Positions 47,711-58,658 of a stretch of 64,000 bases of DNA are shown piece after piece. The first letter of the stretch is position 1, and each line of letters begins with the position of its first letter. Source of the DNA: Boesenbergia rotunda (Eukaryota; Streptophyta; Magnoliopsida; Zingiberales; Zingiberaceae); NCBI GenBank assembly GCA_024364735.1, contig JAGFNQ010000947.1, positions 298,316-362,315 on the forward strand, given 5' to 3'. Under the pieces are notes generated by a model. The model was not told the DNA's origin. It saw nothing but the letters and a program-made list of their open reading frames with translations, and did no database searches. A program made the translations under genes and the position numbers.

Positions 47711-48845
47711 CAATGCAATAGGTGTCCAACCATTTCAGGCCCAATGACCCTAAAAGGCCTAATGTGTGATTTCTTCTCGGTTCTTCATTATTACATTTTA
47801 ATACCTCGTAGTAGTCTAAATGAATAATGGATAGCAAATTTGAACTCCTTGTAACCTCAGAAATCCACAGGAACTGAAATTTTTACAATCGGAGCTCTCT
47901 AGGTCAAATAGTGAATTTTGACACATTAGGCCTTTTAGAGTCATTGAGACTGAAATGGAACCATTTCAGGCCCACGTGGGCCTGAAATGATTCCATTTCA
48001 GGCCCAACGTGGGCCTGAAATGTTTCCATTTCAGGCCCAACGTGCCCATTTCAGGCCCAACGTGATATTTTCTCGGTTCTTTATTATTACATTTTAACAC
48101 CTCGGAGAAGTCCAAATAAATAATGGATAGCAAATTTGAACTCCTTGTAACCTCAGAAATCCACAGGAACTGAAATTTTTACAATCGAAGCTCTCTAGGT
48201 CAATCAGTGGCCTTTTGGAGTCATTGGGGCCTGAAATGGAAAAATTTCAGGCCCACGTTGGGCCTGAAATGTTTCCCCCAATGACTCCAAAAGGCTACTG
48301 ATTGACCTAGAGAGCTCCGATTGTAAAAATTTCAGTTCCTGTGGATTTCTGAGGTTACAAGGAGTTCAAATTTGCTATCCATTATTTATTTGGACTTCTC
48401 CGAGGTGTTAAAATGTAATAACAAAGAATCGAGAAAATGCCTTTAATATTGGGCACGTTAGGCCTGAAATGGAAACATTTCAGCCCCACGTGGGCCTGAA
48501 ATGGAACCATTTCAGGCCCAACGTGGGCGGCTGAAATGTTCTTTTAGTTTTTATTTAATAAAAATATTTTAATTAATTTCAATATTTTTTTATTTTGAGA
48601 AAGGTTCCATAATATTATTATCAAAATATAAAGGAACATCTTTTTATGGTCCATCTCGAAATTCGTTACTGACAAAGAGAAAGAGAAAGGGAAAGAGAAT
48701 TGCATGCAGTACTTGATTGACAGTAGGGGTATAAGAGGAAGTTTACTAAAATATGTGCGCCCTTTTGTAACATTGAAACCATGGGACGCCTTTTGGTAAA
48801 TACCCATTTTTGAGTGCGCCTTTTGGTAAATTGCCGTTTAATCAA

Positions 48846-49980
48846 TCAACTCATATCTATATAATAGAGATTAACTTAATATATTTGATCTAAACCCTAA
48901 TAAAAATTATACCAAAAAAAATCTAAAATATTATTCAAATTTATTTATATATATATATCACCATTAATAATAATATTATTATATATTTTTTAATTATTTT
49001 ATTTTATTAAACTAAGTTATATACTAAAATCTCCCCATAAATAAATTTTTATTGCTTTAGTTAAGTTTATGTTTTATTATCTATAACTTTAACTATTATT
49101 TGATAATCATATAATCAAAATTATATATGATAATTTGACAAGGGTTACATTGCTTACTTCCAACTAAGTGGATCACTAATCTCAAAGTGTCTTTCTTTAT
49201 TAATTTTTCCAAATTATTCTAATAGAGAAATGATCGATATTGAATCATTAAAAGTGCTTAGTTGTGAAGAATTACATTCCCCTTGAGTTTTTTTTTTTTT
49301 TATGACAAAGAAACTCAACTTGCTACGTATAATTCCCATTAAGGCTTTTTGGTCGCAAAAACAACGCTTCCTCTACAATTCAAATTTATCACAAATAAAT
49401 TTAATATTCGACTTGATAAATATTTATTTATATTCATTCAATATAAAAGACTAATTAAATAAATAAATTTAAATAATTCGTTAAACTAAACAAACAAGCT
49501 CGAAAACATATATTCAAATTATTAATGCTCGTGAAAAATATTTATCAATATAATTCTTATCAATATGTTAAATGAAAAAAATTAAAATAAATAAATAAAT
49601 TTGTATTATAAGTTCAATAATCTATCTAAAAAATTTAAAATGTAAAATTTTTAAACCATCAAATAAGCTTGAATTGAATTTAGAACTCAATAACATTTAA
49701 ATAAATCAGTTCAAACTAAATTTGAACTTTATAAAAAAAAATTAAATCAAATTTGAATCATTATTTCAGGACTCGATTCATTATAGGCTCGACTTAGCTC
49801 TAGCAAACTTGACATCATGAAATTTAACTGTGAGTTGATTCCAGTTGCCACGAATCCAAAGAAAAGATCACTTAACTACAAAATTAATACTACAAAATTT
49901 GAATATTTGCTATATCCACGTTATCCTTTCCTTCCCATACTAGCCAATACCACCAGTCCGCGTGGCAGAGTAAAGTAGCG
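48846..49980. other. AT-rich upstream region of SGRL
   Basis: No gene or terminal repeat recognised. The last 100 bases form the proximal promoter/5' UTR of SGRL. Confidence 0.45.
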
Positions 49981-50187
49981 GTCATGGCGAAGAGGAGCTG
50001 GCCACGCAGCGGCAGCGCGTGTTGTACGAACCCTTATTCAGTGGCGAAGGAAGGCTTGAACGACCCCAAGCCACAACTCCACATCTCGTCAACCTCCACG
50101 CCGAGCCTCCACGTCTCGTCGCTTCCGTTGCGAGGAAGGTCATGGGGTATGCGCAAGGCCACGCCTGAGACGCCAGTGGGTTTCCCC

Positions 50188-51456
50188 ATGGCTTGTTTCT
50201 CTGCTGGAAATGCCTTCATTGTGCCCACCGTTTCTTCTTCGCCTTCTTCCTCTTCCTCTTTCACGATGGGCGGCAGGTCTCGCATGTCCGTCGTCGCTGT
50301 AGCTCCGGCCAGCCGCCTCGTGGTCTTGAGCTGCCAAAGGAGAGATTTTTATGGACCTCTGGTGCGGAATTCCTAACCCTATTTCCTCCTCCTCCCTTAA
50401 TTTAACAATGCTGACTCAAAGTATCAAAAAGGTTGAATCTTTAGGGCGATGCCTCATCCCCTAATGCTTCAACCTATTCGATCTAATGCTCCAACTACGG
50501 CCAAATTCAAGTTTTTAGAAGCACAATTTCTGGGTTTCAATGATTTCATTCTACTGCGTTGTTCCATAACCAGGCTGCTAGACTTTTGGGTCCTCCGACA
50601 AAATTCGAAGCCTCGAAGCTGAAAGTGGTGTTCACGGGAGAAGAAATTGAGAAGCATGCTCCAAGCACCATTCACCGAGCTTACACACTCGCACATTGCG
50701 ACTTCACAGCAAATCTGACCTTATCAGTCTCCAACAATATCCACATAAAGATGGTATCTCAATCACTAGCTACATACATTGTTTACGCCCTCATTAAATT
50801 TGTTAATATTTCCCATGAAAGTGATAATATTTGACGATCATAACAACAATGACCTGCGAAAGCTTAATACGATCACAGTTAATGGACGGGGGCCAAACCA
50901 GGTTAAATAAGGATGATGTGGTGGCAGAGTGGAAGAAGATGAATGAGGAAATCTCTTTGCATGTTCACTGCTTTGTGAGTGGAACTAGCCTCCTCCAAGA
51001 TCTGGCTGCTGAATTCCGATACCATATATTCTCGAAAGAGTTGCCATTGGTAAGCATATACAAGATGGACATTAGTCACTGAACTCCTTGTCAGATTACT
51101 GAGTTGTTAATTTGGCAATAACAGGTTTTGAAAGCTGTGGTTCATGGAGATTCTGCCCTTTTTAGCAAGCATCCTGAGCTAATGGAAGCTCAAGTATGGG
51201 TGTACTTCCATTCGAAATCACAGAAATACAATCGATTAGAATGCTGGGGTGCTCTCAAAGATGCTGCACAGGTATGAGAAAACTGCCATAACTTAAATTC
51301 TTTTCATTGTTAATATTGCAAAAGCTGATGAAGGTTGGTTGCTAGAGGACGTTGGACGATGGATTTGATGATTTTCAAGCTTCAGTGTTCGATAGCCTTG
51401 TGAAGTTTGGTAGCCCGAAAACAATCCTGCATGCCTTAGTCGCTTTCCTCCTATGA
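50188..51456 (+). CDS. SGRL: STAY-GREEN-LIKE protein, chloroplast Mg-dechelatase, 260 aa
   Basis: SGR/SGRL proteins remove Mg from chlorophyll-type pigments in the plastid; SGRL is reported to favour chlorophyllide a. Five exons join in phase 0: 50188-50361, 50574-50753, 50879-51049, 51125-51271 and 51346-51456, all with GT...AG introns. Exon 1 encodes a Ser-rich plastid transit-type sequence starting MACFSAGNAF. Conserved blocks: ARLLGPPTKFEASKLKVVF, HCDFTANLTLSVSN, DDVVAEWKK, LHVHCFVSG, LAAEFRYHIFSKELPL, HGDSALFSKHPELMEA, VWVYFHS and ECWGALKDAAQ. The C-terminus is short and lacks the Cys-rich motif of true SGR, which supports SGRL. An in-frame ATG at 49984 would add 68 residues; 50188 is preferred because SGRL proteins begin MAC. 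It appears intact; the LMDGGQTR stretch is less usual (GWYNR is typical there). Confidence 0.92.
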
Positions 51457-51974
51457 GACATAAAGTCTATATTTTTGGTTTCATTCATTCCTCTTCAGTC
51501 ACACAAGCTGGTGAGGGTATTAGCATTGTTCATCTAAATGCAAGTATTTGGTTAATCAATCGATGATTTTGACAGAAGATGATGCAAGTGATGTTTCACC
51601 TCACTAACTGCTAGAGATGAGACTTGAGAGGCACCCATTTACAAAAATTAGTTTGCAGTGTCTCTTCATTTGTACAATTGAATTGATACTGAAGATATCG
51701 TCATAGAACACATTAATCACAAAAGCTTTTTGATCTGATTGCTTTAATAACTTGTGTTGGATTAGTTTGTTAACCTTATGAATCGATGCTGCTCTCTTCA
51801 CCTTTCTCTCAACACCACCATTGCAAGAGCTGCAAATGCCCTTCCTTCCACTATGAAACAAAAGTTAAGGCAGGAGAAGGTTTATATTTGGCTATTCAAC
51901 ATCAAGAAAGACTAGAAAATTAAGGCTGAGTGTAAACTTAAATTCGTCTTTGTCAGATTTCCATTTAAATTCCT
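51457..51974. other. SGRL 3' flank
   Basis: Likely 3' UTR followed by intergenic sequence. No further gene recognised. Confidence 0.5.
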
Positions 51975-52427
51975 TTAGGCTGCGTTTAGTAGGGGGTAAT
52001 CCATCCTGTAATGTAATCAAGATTACATTACAAGTTTGATTCCTTTGTTTGGAATAATTTTAAAATTGTAATGTAATGGAATCTCGATTACAAAAGTGGC
52101 TCAAGATTTGTAATCTCGATTACAAAACAAAACCGATGTAATCCGATTATATTACAGCTTGTAAAGTTGTCGCCCGGGCGGCGGTCGTCGGCCGACTGCC
52201 ACTCGCCGGTCGCTGGCCGCCGGTGGTCGACCGGCGGCCGACCGCCGATCGTCGATCGGCCGCCCGACAGCAGGCAGCGGCCGCCGGTCGCCGGCCGACC
52301 GTTGGCGGTCGCCAACCATGGTCGTTGGTCGTCGTTGTCGGTCGTCGGCCGCCAATCTTCGATTACATTACAGGATGAATTACCCTTCACCAAACGCTGC
52401 CTATGGTTATCAAAGATTACATACAAC

Positions 52428-53308
52428 CAGGGGCGGAGCCACCCTTGGGCTAGGGTGGGCTCCAGCCCCACCCAGATTAACCCCAAAAAAAATATATAAC
52501 TTAGTTAGTTGGCCCAATTTTCCTAATTTCTATTACCCTACTCAACTTCTCTTTTGTCGAAGAAGGCAGAGTAATATCTTCTGCCGCCTTACCGTCTGCT
52601 TCTTCTGCTGCAGCAATTTTCTGCTTCTTCTTCACAGTTTCTTCTTCTGCAGCAATTTTCTACTTCTTCTTCGCAGTTTCTTCTTCTGTAGTAATTTTCT
52701 GTCGCCGCCTCCAATTTTCTTTTTTTTCACAGTTTCTTCTTTTTCTGAAGCAATTTTCTGCTTCTTCTTCGCAGTTTCTTCTTCTGCAGTAAGTTTCTGC
52801 CGCCGCCTCCAATTTTCTGCTTCTTCTTCACAGTTTCTTCTTCTACAGCAATTTTCTGCTTCTTCTTCGCAGTTTCTTCTTCTGCAGCAGCAATTTTAAT
52901 TTTCTGCAGTAATTTTCTGCCCGCCTCCTCCAATTTTCTGTAGCTCTCTAATTTTCTGCCGCCGCCTCCAATTTTATGCAGCAATTTCCTGTCTCCAATT
53001 TTCTATAGCAAAATCGGCAAGCAAAAATAAAATTTTAATTATTTTTTTTTCTCTTCTGTGATTGTGAAGAGAATAGAACAAATTTATTGAAATTTAAATT
53101 GAATTTCTTAAATGAATTTTTTTATCTCCAATTTCTCAATTTCTTAAAAATTTTTGTAATATTTTTTATTTATATATTTCATATTTATGTCATATACAGG
53201 CGATCGACGACGATTCGACGAGTATAATCGCGACATCTTTTCTCTCAAAGAACAGACGATATCAATCATAGTAGCCTCATGTAATTTAAAATTCTGGCTA
53301 CGCCCCTG
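52428..53308. mobile_element. non-autonomous hAT element, 881 bp
   Basis: Ends CAGGGGCGGAGCC and CAGGGGCGTAGCC (reverse complement of the right end), with 8-bp duplications CATACAAC (52420-52427) and CATACAAT (53309-53316), one mismatch. The termini match those of the hAT element at 29399-30138, so both are likely mobilised by the same transposase group. The interior is a CT-rich minisatellite. Confidence 0.88.
52590..52985 (+). repeat. CT-rich minisatellite inside the hAT element
   Basis: About seven irregular units of roughly 40-60 bp built on CAGTTTCTTCTTCTGCAGCA and ATTTTCTGCTTCTTCTTC. Its open frames are repeat artefacts. Confidence 0.85.
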
Positions 53309-53613
53309 CATACAATTCGTTACCAAACATAGTAATATGATATTGATTACATTATATTACATTACAAACTTGATTATATTACAGACTTGATTACATTACC
53401 TCCTACCAAACGCAGCCTTAAATTTTAGTTTTCTTCTTTCGTATGGATTCCACAAATATTAAAAGAGGGTAATATAAGATGATGCGAGGTGGCCTTGGCT
53501 TATCACTCTCCTTTCTCTAGGCCTTCACCTCCCTCTACTGCGCAACCATAAGAGATGTAAATGCCCTTCCTTTCTCTATTTCAAATGTCCGCAATCCTTT
53601 TTCTATTTCCTTA

Positions 53614-54062
53614 TGCTCTGCTTATTTGGGAGAGGAAAGTAAAATTACGAAAAAATTTTCACAGTGAAAATCTTTTCATTGTTTACTTCATTAAAATTTA
53701 AAAAAGGAAGAAAAATATAATTCATTGGCAGATAATTTTGAAGTTAAAATCGATAATCTCAAAATAGAGCAGAAAGTAATGGATGGATAAAAAATGACGT
53801 ATATACCCCTTTTCATTCATAAAATTATATTTATACAAAAAAAAATAACGTATGTACTCTTTTTAACTCATAAAATTATACCATATACTAAAAAAAAAGG
53901 GACGCATATGTCCTTTTTTATTAACAAAATTACACCATATATTTCTATCTTTCTCAATCAAGATAAATAAGTATGAGAGATTTCTTTTCTTTTTCATTTT
54001 CTTCCCATGCCCTTAGATTTCTTTGATCCATTCATCATCCATTCCTTTAAATAAACAGAGCA
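53614..54062. mobile_element. Tourist-type MITE, 449 bp, TTA duplication
   Basis: Ends TGCTCTGCTTATTTGGG and TGCTCTGTTTATTTAAAGG (reverse complement of the right end), flanked by TTA at 53611-53613 and 54063-54065. Holds three diverged tandem units of about 65 bp around ACGTATRTAC (53795-53945). Confidence 0.82.
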
Positions 54063-54065
54063 TTA

Positions 54066-55015
54066 GAAAATCTTTATTGAAGGAAACAACGAGTCTTTAG
54101 AGAAAGAGGAATTTTGATTCCTCCGTATTGAAGTTGCACTGGCACAAGGGAGAGATCCTCAAATTGGAGCATTAATTCCTATCCTTCCATAAAGTTTCTC
54201 TTGAGGTAAACAGGCCTCAGCCTATTTCCTAGAAGGGATGGATTGCAAATCTGCATATTGGATACCGATTGGAAAGAGACATAGGTAGATCCAGTGTTTA
54301 CATAGAGACGAGTGATGATTTAAAATCAATCCATTACCTTGTTTTTTTTAAAGTCAAATGTAGTCCTTACTACAATCTAGAGAAAGTTTGGGGTGAAGAG
54401 GTAAAGGGGAATAAAGATGAGTAAAAATTAAAAGCATTTGTTTTTTTTTCGTTTATTATTAAAACAATATTTGTCTCAACACAGTTTTGTTTTTAAAAAT
54501 ACTCTAGTATTTAGATGTAAATTATAATAATTATGACATCATAACTATTATATAATTGTCGTAACTATTACAATTATACAATTGTAATAGTTTATATAAT
54601 AAATATAATCTCATAGTTATTACAAACTATAATCTCATAATTATGTAGCAGAATTATAGTTTTGTAGCTACTACCGTATAAGTAGGATTAATATTTATCA
54701 GAATTGAAAAGGTATTTATATTGTAATAGTTGAAAAATCATACTTATTATAACAACGTTAAAAATAGATATTTTTTTCAGAAATAAAAATAGATTAAAAA
54801 GTATGAGACAATAAATAAAAAGGGATGCTTTTTAATGATTCAATAAAAAAAATGCCCTTTTAATTTTTAGCTAACCAATATACTAAATGTTTATTTACCC
54901 TCATCTTTACTAAATGCATTACAATAATAAAAAAAAATCATCTACATTTCACATCTACTCATGCATTAAGTGTTGCCCTCGGAGTTGGTAGAATAGAAAG
55001 GTTTCAAATTATTAT
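54066..55015. other. AT-rich spacer, no gene recognised
   Basis: Contains ATTATA-rich tracts (54520-54740). No domain or terminal repeat seen. Confidence 0.5.
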
Positions 55016-55019
55016 TTAG

Positions 55020-55749
55020 GTATTTTCGATTCTTAGTTATGAAATATTTATTAGATATTTGAGTCTTAAAAAAAGACCAAATATGATTTTTATAAAGAAA
55101 AATTGAGGTGTCATGAATCGATGAAAGTCAGAATTGACTTCAAAAACGAAATTTATATTTCGCGTAGATGAATCTAGATTATTAATTTACTCAAAATTGA
55201 TTACGCGCGAATGAGAAATTAATTATTTAAAGTCAGCCCAAAATTGACATAAAAGAAAATATATGAGGATTAATCTCATATCTGAAATTTCTGAAGATAT
55301 TTGCTTCCTTATATGTGTTCCTGTGTTAATGGGGGCACTCGGGTAAAGTGTCGTATGACGTGACACTCGAGGGTGATGTGTTGTAAGACGTGGTAGTGCC
55401 TATGTGACACTCGAATGATGTGTCGTATGACGTGACAGTGCCTATGTGACACTCGAGTGACGTGTCATATGACGTGGCAGTGCTTACGTGACACTCAGGT
55501 AGGAGGAGAGATGACTGGACTGCTGACTGGGTGAACGGATGACAACCGTTGGATCAAAGAGGGGTGCTGGATCGCAAATGACGCGATCTGGAGCACTGAT
55601 CGCGAAGAGCCGCGATCTGACCATTGGTGATGAGACTTGATCTGAAGCGTCAGATCGAATCTGGCGACTGAGATCAAAAGGGAATCTGGAGGGTTACAAC
55701 CATCCAGATTTGATAGCTGAGATCAAAGGGCTATCTGAAAGGTTACAAC
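55020..55749 (-). repeat. dispersed repeat, copy 2
   Basis: Inverted relative to 16262-17455 and lacking its foldback insertion. It carries about four tandem units of GTGACACTCGAGTGACGTGT-like sequence (55350-55500) where copy 1 has one. It is cut at 55749 by an LTR. Confidence 0.75.
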
Positions 55750-56071
55750 TGTTGATGCAATCTGGCCCTGATTGTTGTTTTGGTGTTGACACCGATTTTA
55801 GTTTAGGTGGATGATTATTGATTATGATTAAGTCCTATCGGGGATCAGGCATGGTATGGAAAATCCTAGTCTGGAGGGCTAGGTGTTGGAAAATCCTAAC
55901 CTGGAGGGTTAGGTGTTGAAAATCCTAGTCTGGAGGGCTAGGTGTTGGAAAATTCTAACCTGGAGGGTTAGGTGTGAAAAATCCTAGCTTGGAGGGCTAG
56001 GTATTTGAAAAGTCCTAATTCGGAAGGGTTGGGTGAAAAGTCCTAGCTTGGAGGGCTAGGTGAAAAGTCCT
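55750..56071 (+). mobile_element. truncated LTR with hairpin array
   Basis: Begins TGTTGATGCAATC exactly where the dispersed repeat stops, as an LTR would. From 55865 it consists of about 30-bp units, each a short hairpin. It is interrupted at 56072 by the Copia element; the remainder should lie beyond that element, outside the window. Orientation is inferred from the TGTTG start. Confidence 0.65.
55865..56061 (+). repeat. hairpin array A (seven units)
   Basis: Units such as CCTAGTCTGGAGGGCTAGG, CCTAACCTGGAGGGTTAGG and CCTAGCTTGGAGGGCTAGG alternate at about 30-bp intervals. Stems vary in a compensated manner while the TGGAGG loop is constant. Confidence 0.85.
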
Positions 56072-56479
56072 TGTTGGATCGAGAAAGACCGATAGAGGGG
56101 GGGGTGAATATCGGAAAATGTTCGGATTTAAAAGAAAGAGTAAGTGCGCGGCGGAATAAAATCAAACAACGCAAACACCAAGGTTTTACTTGGTTCGGAG
56201 CCTGGGTCGACTCCTACTCCAAGGCCCACGGTCGTTGACCGTTTACTTTGGGCAATTCTATAGTGCGTAAAACGGTTATAGAGTGAGATTACAAAATTAC
56301 TGTAAATAGAAATATACACTTTGTTTTACCAACTCCCGGTGTAGATCGAGTTTCGGTGCAGTGGGAGGTTGACGGCGCTTCGTTCTTGAGTCGGGAAGTT
56401 TCCGGAGCAGAGCGCGGTCGTCAGAGCGTTTGGATGCGTTGAATGAAAGCAGTGTTCTGAAGAGGAGGGTCTAGGGCCC

Positions 56480-56487
56480 TTTTTATA
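56480..56487 (-). promoter_or_regulatory. LTR TATA box of the Copia element
   Basis: TATAAAAA on the minus strand, about 950 bases from the LTR start. The U3 region is therefore 57440 to about 56480. Confidence 0.6.
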
Positions 56488-57086
56488 GTGCCTGGGGGCG
56501 CCCTGGTCGACGGGGGCGCCCCCACGTGGCTTTTGATCCGCAAGAGGCTCGGTCAAGGTCTTAGCCCTTAATCCTCGGGATAAGGCCTTGACGGGGGCGC
56601 CCTGGTTGACCCGGCCAAACCTTATCCGCAGCGCTGAGCTCTCCTTGGTAAGGCTGGGGGCGCCCGGGACAGCGGGGGCGCCCTGGGTGCGCAGTGCAGA
56701 CGCGGCAGCAGCTTAACTCTTCAGTTTGTTTGCCATGGGGGCGCCCGGGACAGCGGGGGCGCCCTCAGAATGTACTGTCGAGGTTCATTTGCTTTCTTTG
56801 TGTTTTGTGTTCACCTTGGGGGCGCCCGGGACACTTCGGGCACCCTGGTCAGCAGTTGCCTCTTTCCTTTGAGGCATTCTGAGCTGCAGACACACGTTCC
56901 TTCGGTCCTGCTTCCAGGGTTAGTCCAAAACACAATAAAACAAATATTTAATTTAATTTATACAGCCTCAGCTGTCTTGGTTCTGACTTTGGTCTCCAAA
57001 ATGGAGCCCTAGGTCGAACCGACGCCTAATGTTCCCTCAAGGGGAACGCGCCCTCACCTACTCCTCTCGGGAGAATTTACCTGGTG

Positions 57087-57330
57087 CCAACCGGCTCCTC
57101 CAGTTGGACTTTTGCCCGGCAGCCCTTCGCCGTACCACGCAGCCCTTCGCTTGGTGCCTAGCAGCCCTTCGCTAGGTCTTTTCTTCTGGCAGCCCTTTGC
57201 CAGTGCCTAGCATTCCTTTGCTAGGGTTTGTCCATTCTGGCAGTCCTTCGCCAGAGCCTAGCAGTCCTTCGCTAGGGCTTTTCTTCTGGCTGGCATTCCT
57301 TTGCCAGTGCCTAGCATTCCTTCGCTAGGG
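57087..57330 (-). repeat. hairpin array B (about nine units)
   Basis: Alternating CTGGC/GCCAG and CCTAGC/GCTAGG stems enclose a conserved loop (plus strand A-G/T-T/C-CCTTY). Perfect examples are CCTAGCAGTCCTTCGCTAGG and CTGGCAGTCCTTCGCCAG. Lies about 100 bases from the LTR start, in U3. Confidence 0.88.
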
Positions 57331-57440
57331 CTTTTCCTGTACACTCAAGAAACTTATTAGACAACAACTAACCCTTAACTTTTGAACCCTTTTGCCAATA
57401 TCAAAACACAGGTTTGACTTGGGTGCATTCTGCACCAACA

Positions 57441-57455
57441 ATCTCCCCCTTTTTG
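57441..57455 (-). other. polypurine tract
   Basis: CAAAAAGGGGGAGAT on the minus strand, adjacent to the 3' LTR. Confidence 0.9.
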
Positions 57456-58658
57456 ATATATGACAACCTAGTTCAAAAAGTTAAGGAAAAAAATGCTGAA
57501 ATTGAAATCCTAAGTTAGATTCCCTCCCCCTGGAAGAAATCTCCCCCTAGGTTTTTCAAAAATAGGTGGTGTGAGTTAAGTACTTAGAAGATTTCATGTT
57601 TTGATAATAAGTTGGGAAATCTCTAAAGTTTTTTGCTAAGTTTTTCGAAAAGATGTTCTAAGTTTGGAAAACTTTGAAAACTTTTAGACAAATTTTCAGT
57701 TTTAGGAACATTTCACACTTTGGAAAATTTTCAGTTTTGGAAAAATTTCAGACTTAGAAAATTTTCAGTTTTGGAAAAATTTCAGACTTAGAAAATTTTC
57801 AGATTTGGAAAACTTTCAAGCACTACGTTAAGCTTAAACATAATTTCAAAACACATAGTTCAGAGTTGGAAATTTTTAAAGAGAATTTTAAAACCTTTAA
57901 GCTTAACAATAATTTTAAGCAAAAACATTAAGTTTCAAAATAATTCAGAGTTTAGAAATAAAACTAACTTTGATTCACCAATTTTATTTTTTCAGTTCAA
58001 CTTTTTGAAGAAGACGATGGGAAAAAATTTAAAAAAAATTTTTGTTCCCTGTTTCCTTCCCAACTCTCCCCCTTTGACATATATCAAAAATGCAGAAAAA
58101 ATTTTGCAATAATTAAAGCATTTGTTGTACTGAATCAAACTGGAACCTAAGTCTGGTTAAATTTTTAGGGACGTGTCTAACCCAATTAGCTACTTACCAA
58201 CTGTTATAAACAGTAGTTTTCGCTAGGGTTAGTCAAGTTTAAGTGCATTGTTCAAGTTAGATTGTCTAAACTTGATACTTAACTTGATTGCTGTTCAGTT
58301 TGTATTTAGTGCCCCAACTACTGCAGATGCACTGACTTAAAGCATCTTGAGTTAAGGCAAAGACCTAAGCATCTCAACCCTTTCTAGGTTATCACTCAAA
58401 GTACCCTAAGGTGCTTGTGAGATGCTGGCTTCTAGATCTATAGGTGCATGCAATTCTAGGGTTAGAGCCTAGGCTAAGTCCATTTCGAAGAAAACCCTAG
58501 TTTTGAAAGGGGTAGTTTTTGAAATAAAACTAAGTCAAGGAAAAAATTTTAAAACCAAAGTAAAACTTTTTAAGATTAAGTTAGAAAAACTTTTAAAATA
58601 AACACCATTTTAAAATCAATTTAAAACATTTTAAAATTAAAGCAAAAACCAAATGATT
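57456..58658 (-). other. non-coding 3' interior of the Copia element
   Basis: No coding motif. Includes tandem repeats of TTTTCAGACTTAGAAAA-like units at 57690-57805. Confidence 0.7.

Larger units (their letters stand above)
45406..48836. mobile_element. 3.43-kb foldback element with 9-bp target duplication
   Basis: Perfect 9-bp duplications TTTAATCAA flank it (45397-45405 and 48837-48845). Both ends read CGGCAATTTACCAAAAGGCG inward. The two arms (about 45406-47100 and 47110-48836) are inverted copies with few differences, centred near 47105. Each arm holds nested smaller palindromes built on CATTTCAGGCCCAACGTGGG and a tandem array. There is no coding sequence beyond mirror-image open frames. 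The 9-bp duplication suggests Mutator-type transposase acting in trans. The architecture (long inverted repeats made partly of tandem repeats) resembles foldback elements known from animals and plants. Confidence 0.93.
51978..53417. mobile_element. PIF/Harbinger-type MITE, composite, TTA duplication
   Basis: Terminal repeats GGCTGCGTTTAGTAGG and GGCTGCGTTTGGTAGG (reverse complement of the right end), flanked by TTA at 51975-51977 and 53418-53420. A third related terminus (CACCAAACGCTGCC, 52388-52401) lies inside, suggesting a MITE inside a MITE. Also contains a GC-rich block of GTCGGCCGCC-like repeats (52165-52360) and the hAT insertion at 52428-53308. Confidence 0.8.
56072..57440 (-). repeat. 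3' LTR of the Copia element, 1369 bp
   Basis: On the minus strand from TGTTGGTGCAGAATGC to TCTTTCTCGATCCAACA. A TATA box and a hairpin array lie within it. Confidence 0.93.

Noticed and set aside
45435..48807. Two nearly identical 87-codon open frames at 45435-45698 and 48544-48807
   Set aside because: They are the same sequence in the two arms of the foldback element, low in complexity and AT-rich. No evidence of coding.
52167..52899. Long open frames on both strands
   Set aside because: Arise from the GTCGGCCGCC-type and CT-rich minisatellites within nested MITEs.
57087..57330. Short palindromic repeats considered as a CRISPR array
   Set aside because: Spacing and stems alternate, there are no unique spacers, and the array is part of an LTR.
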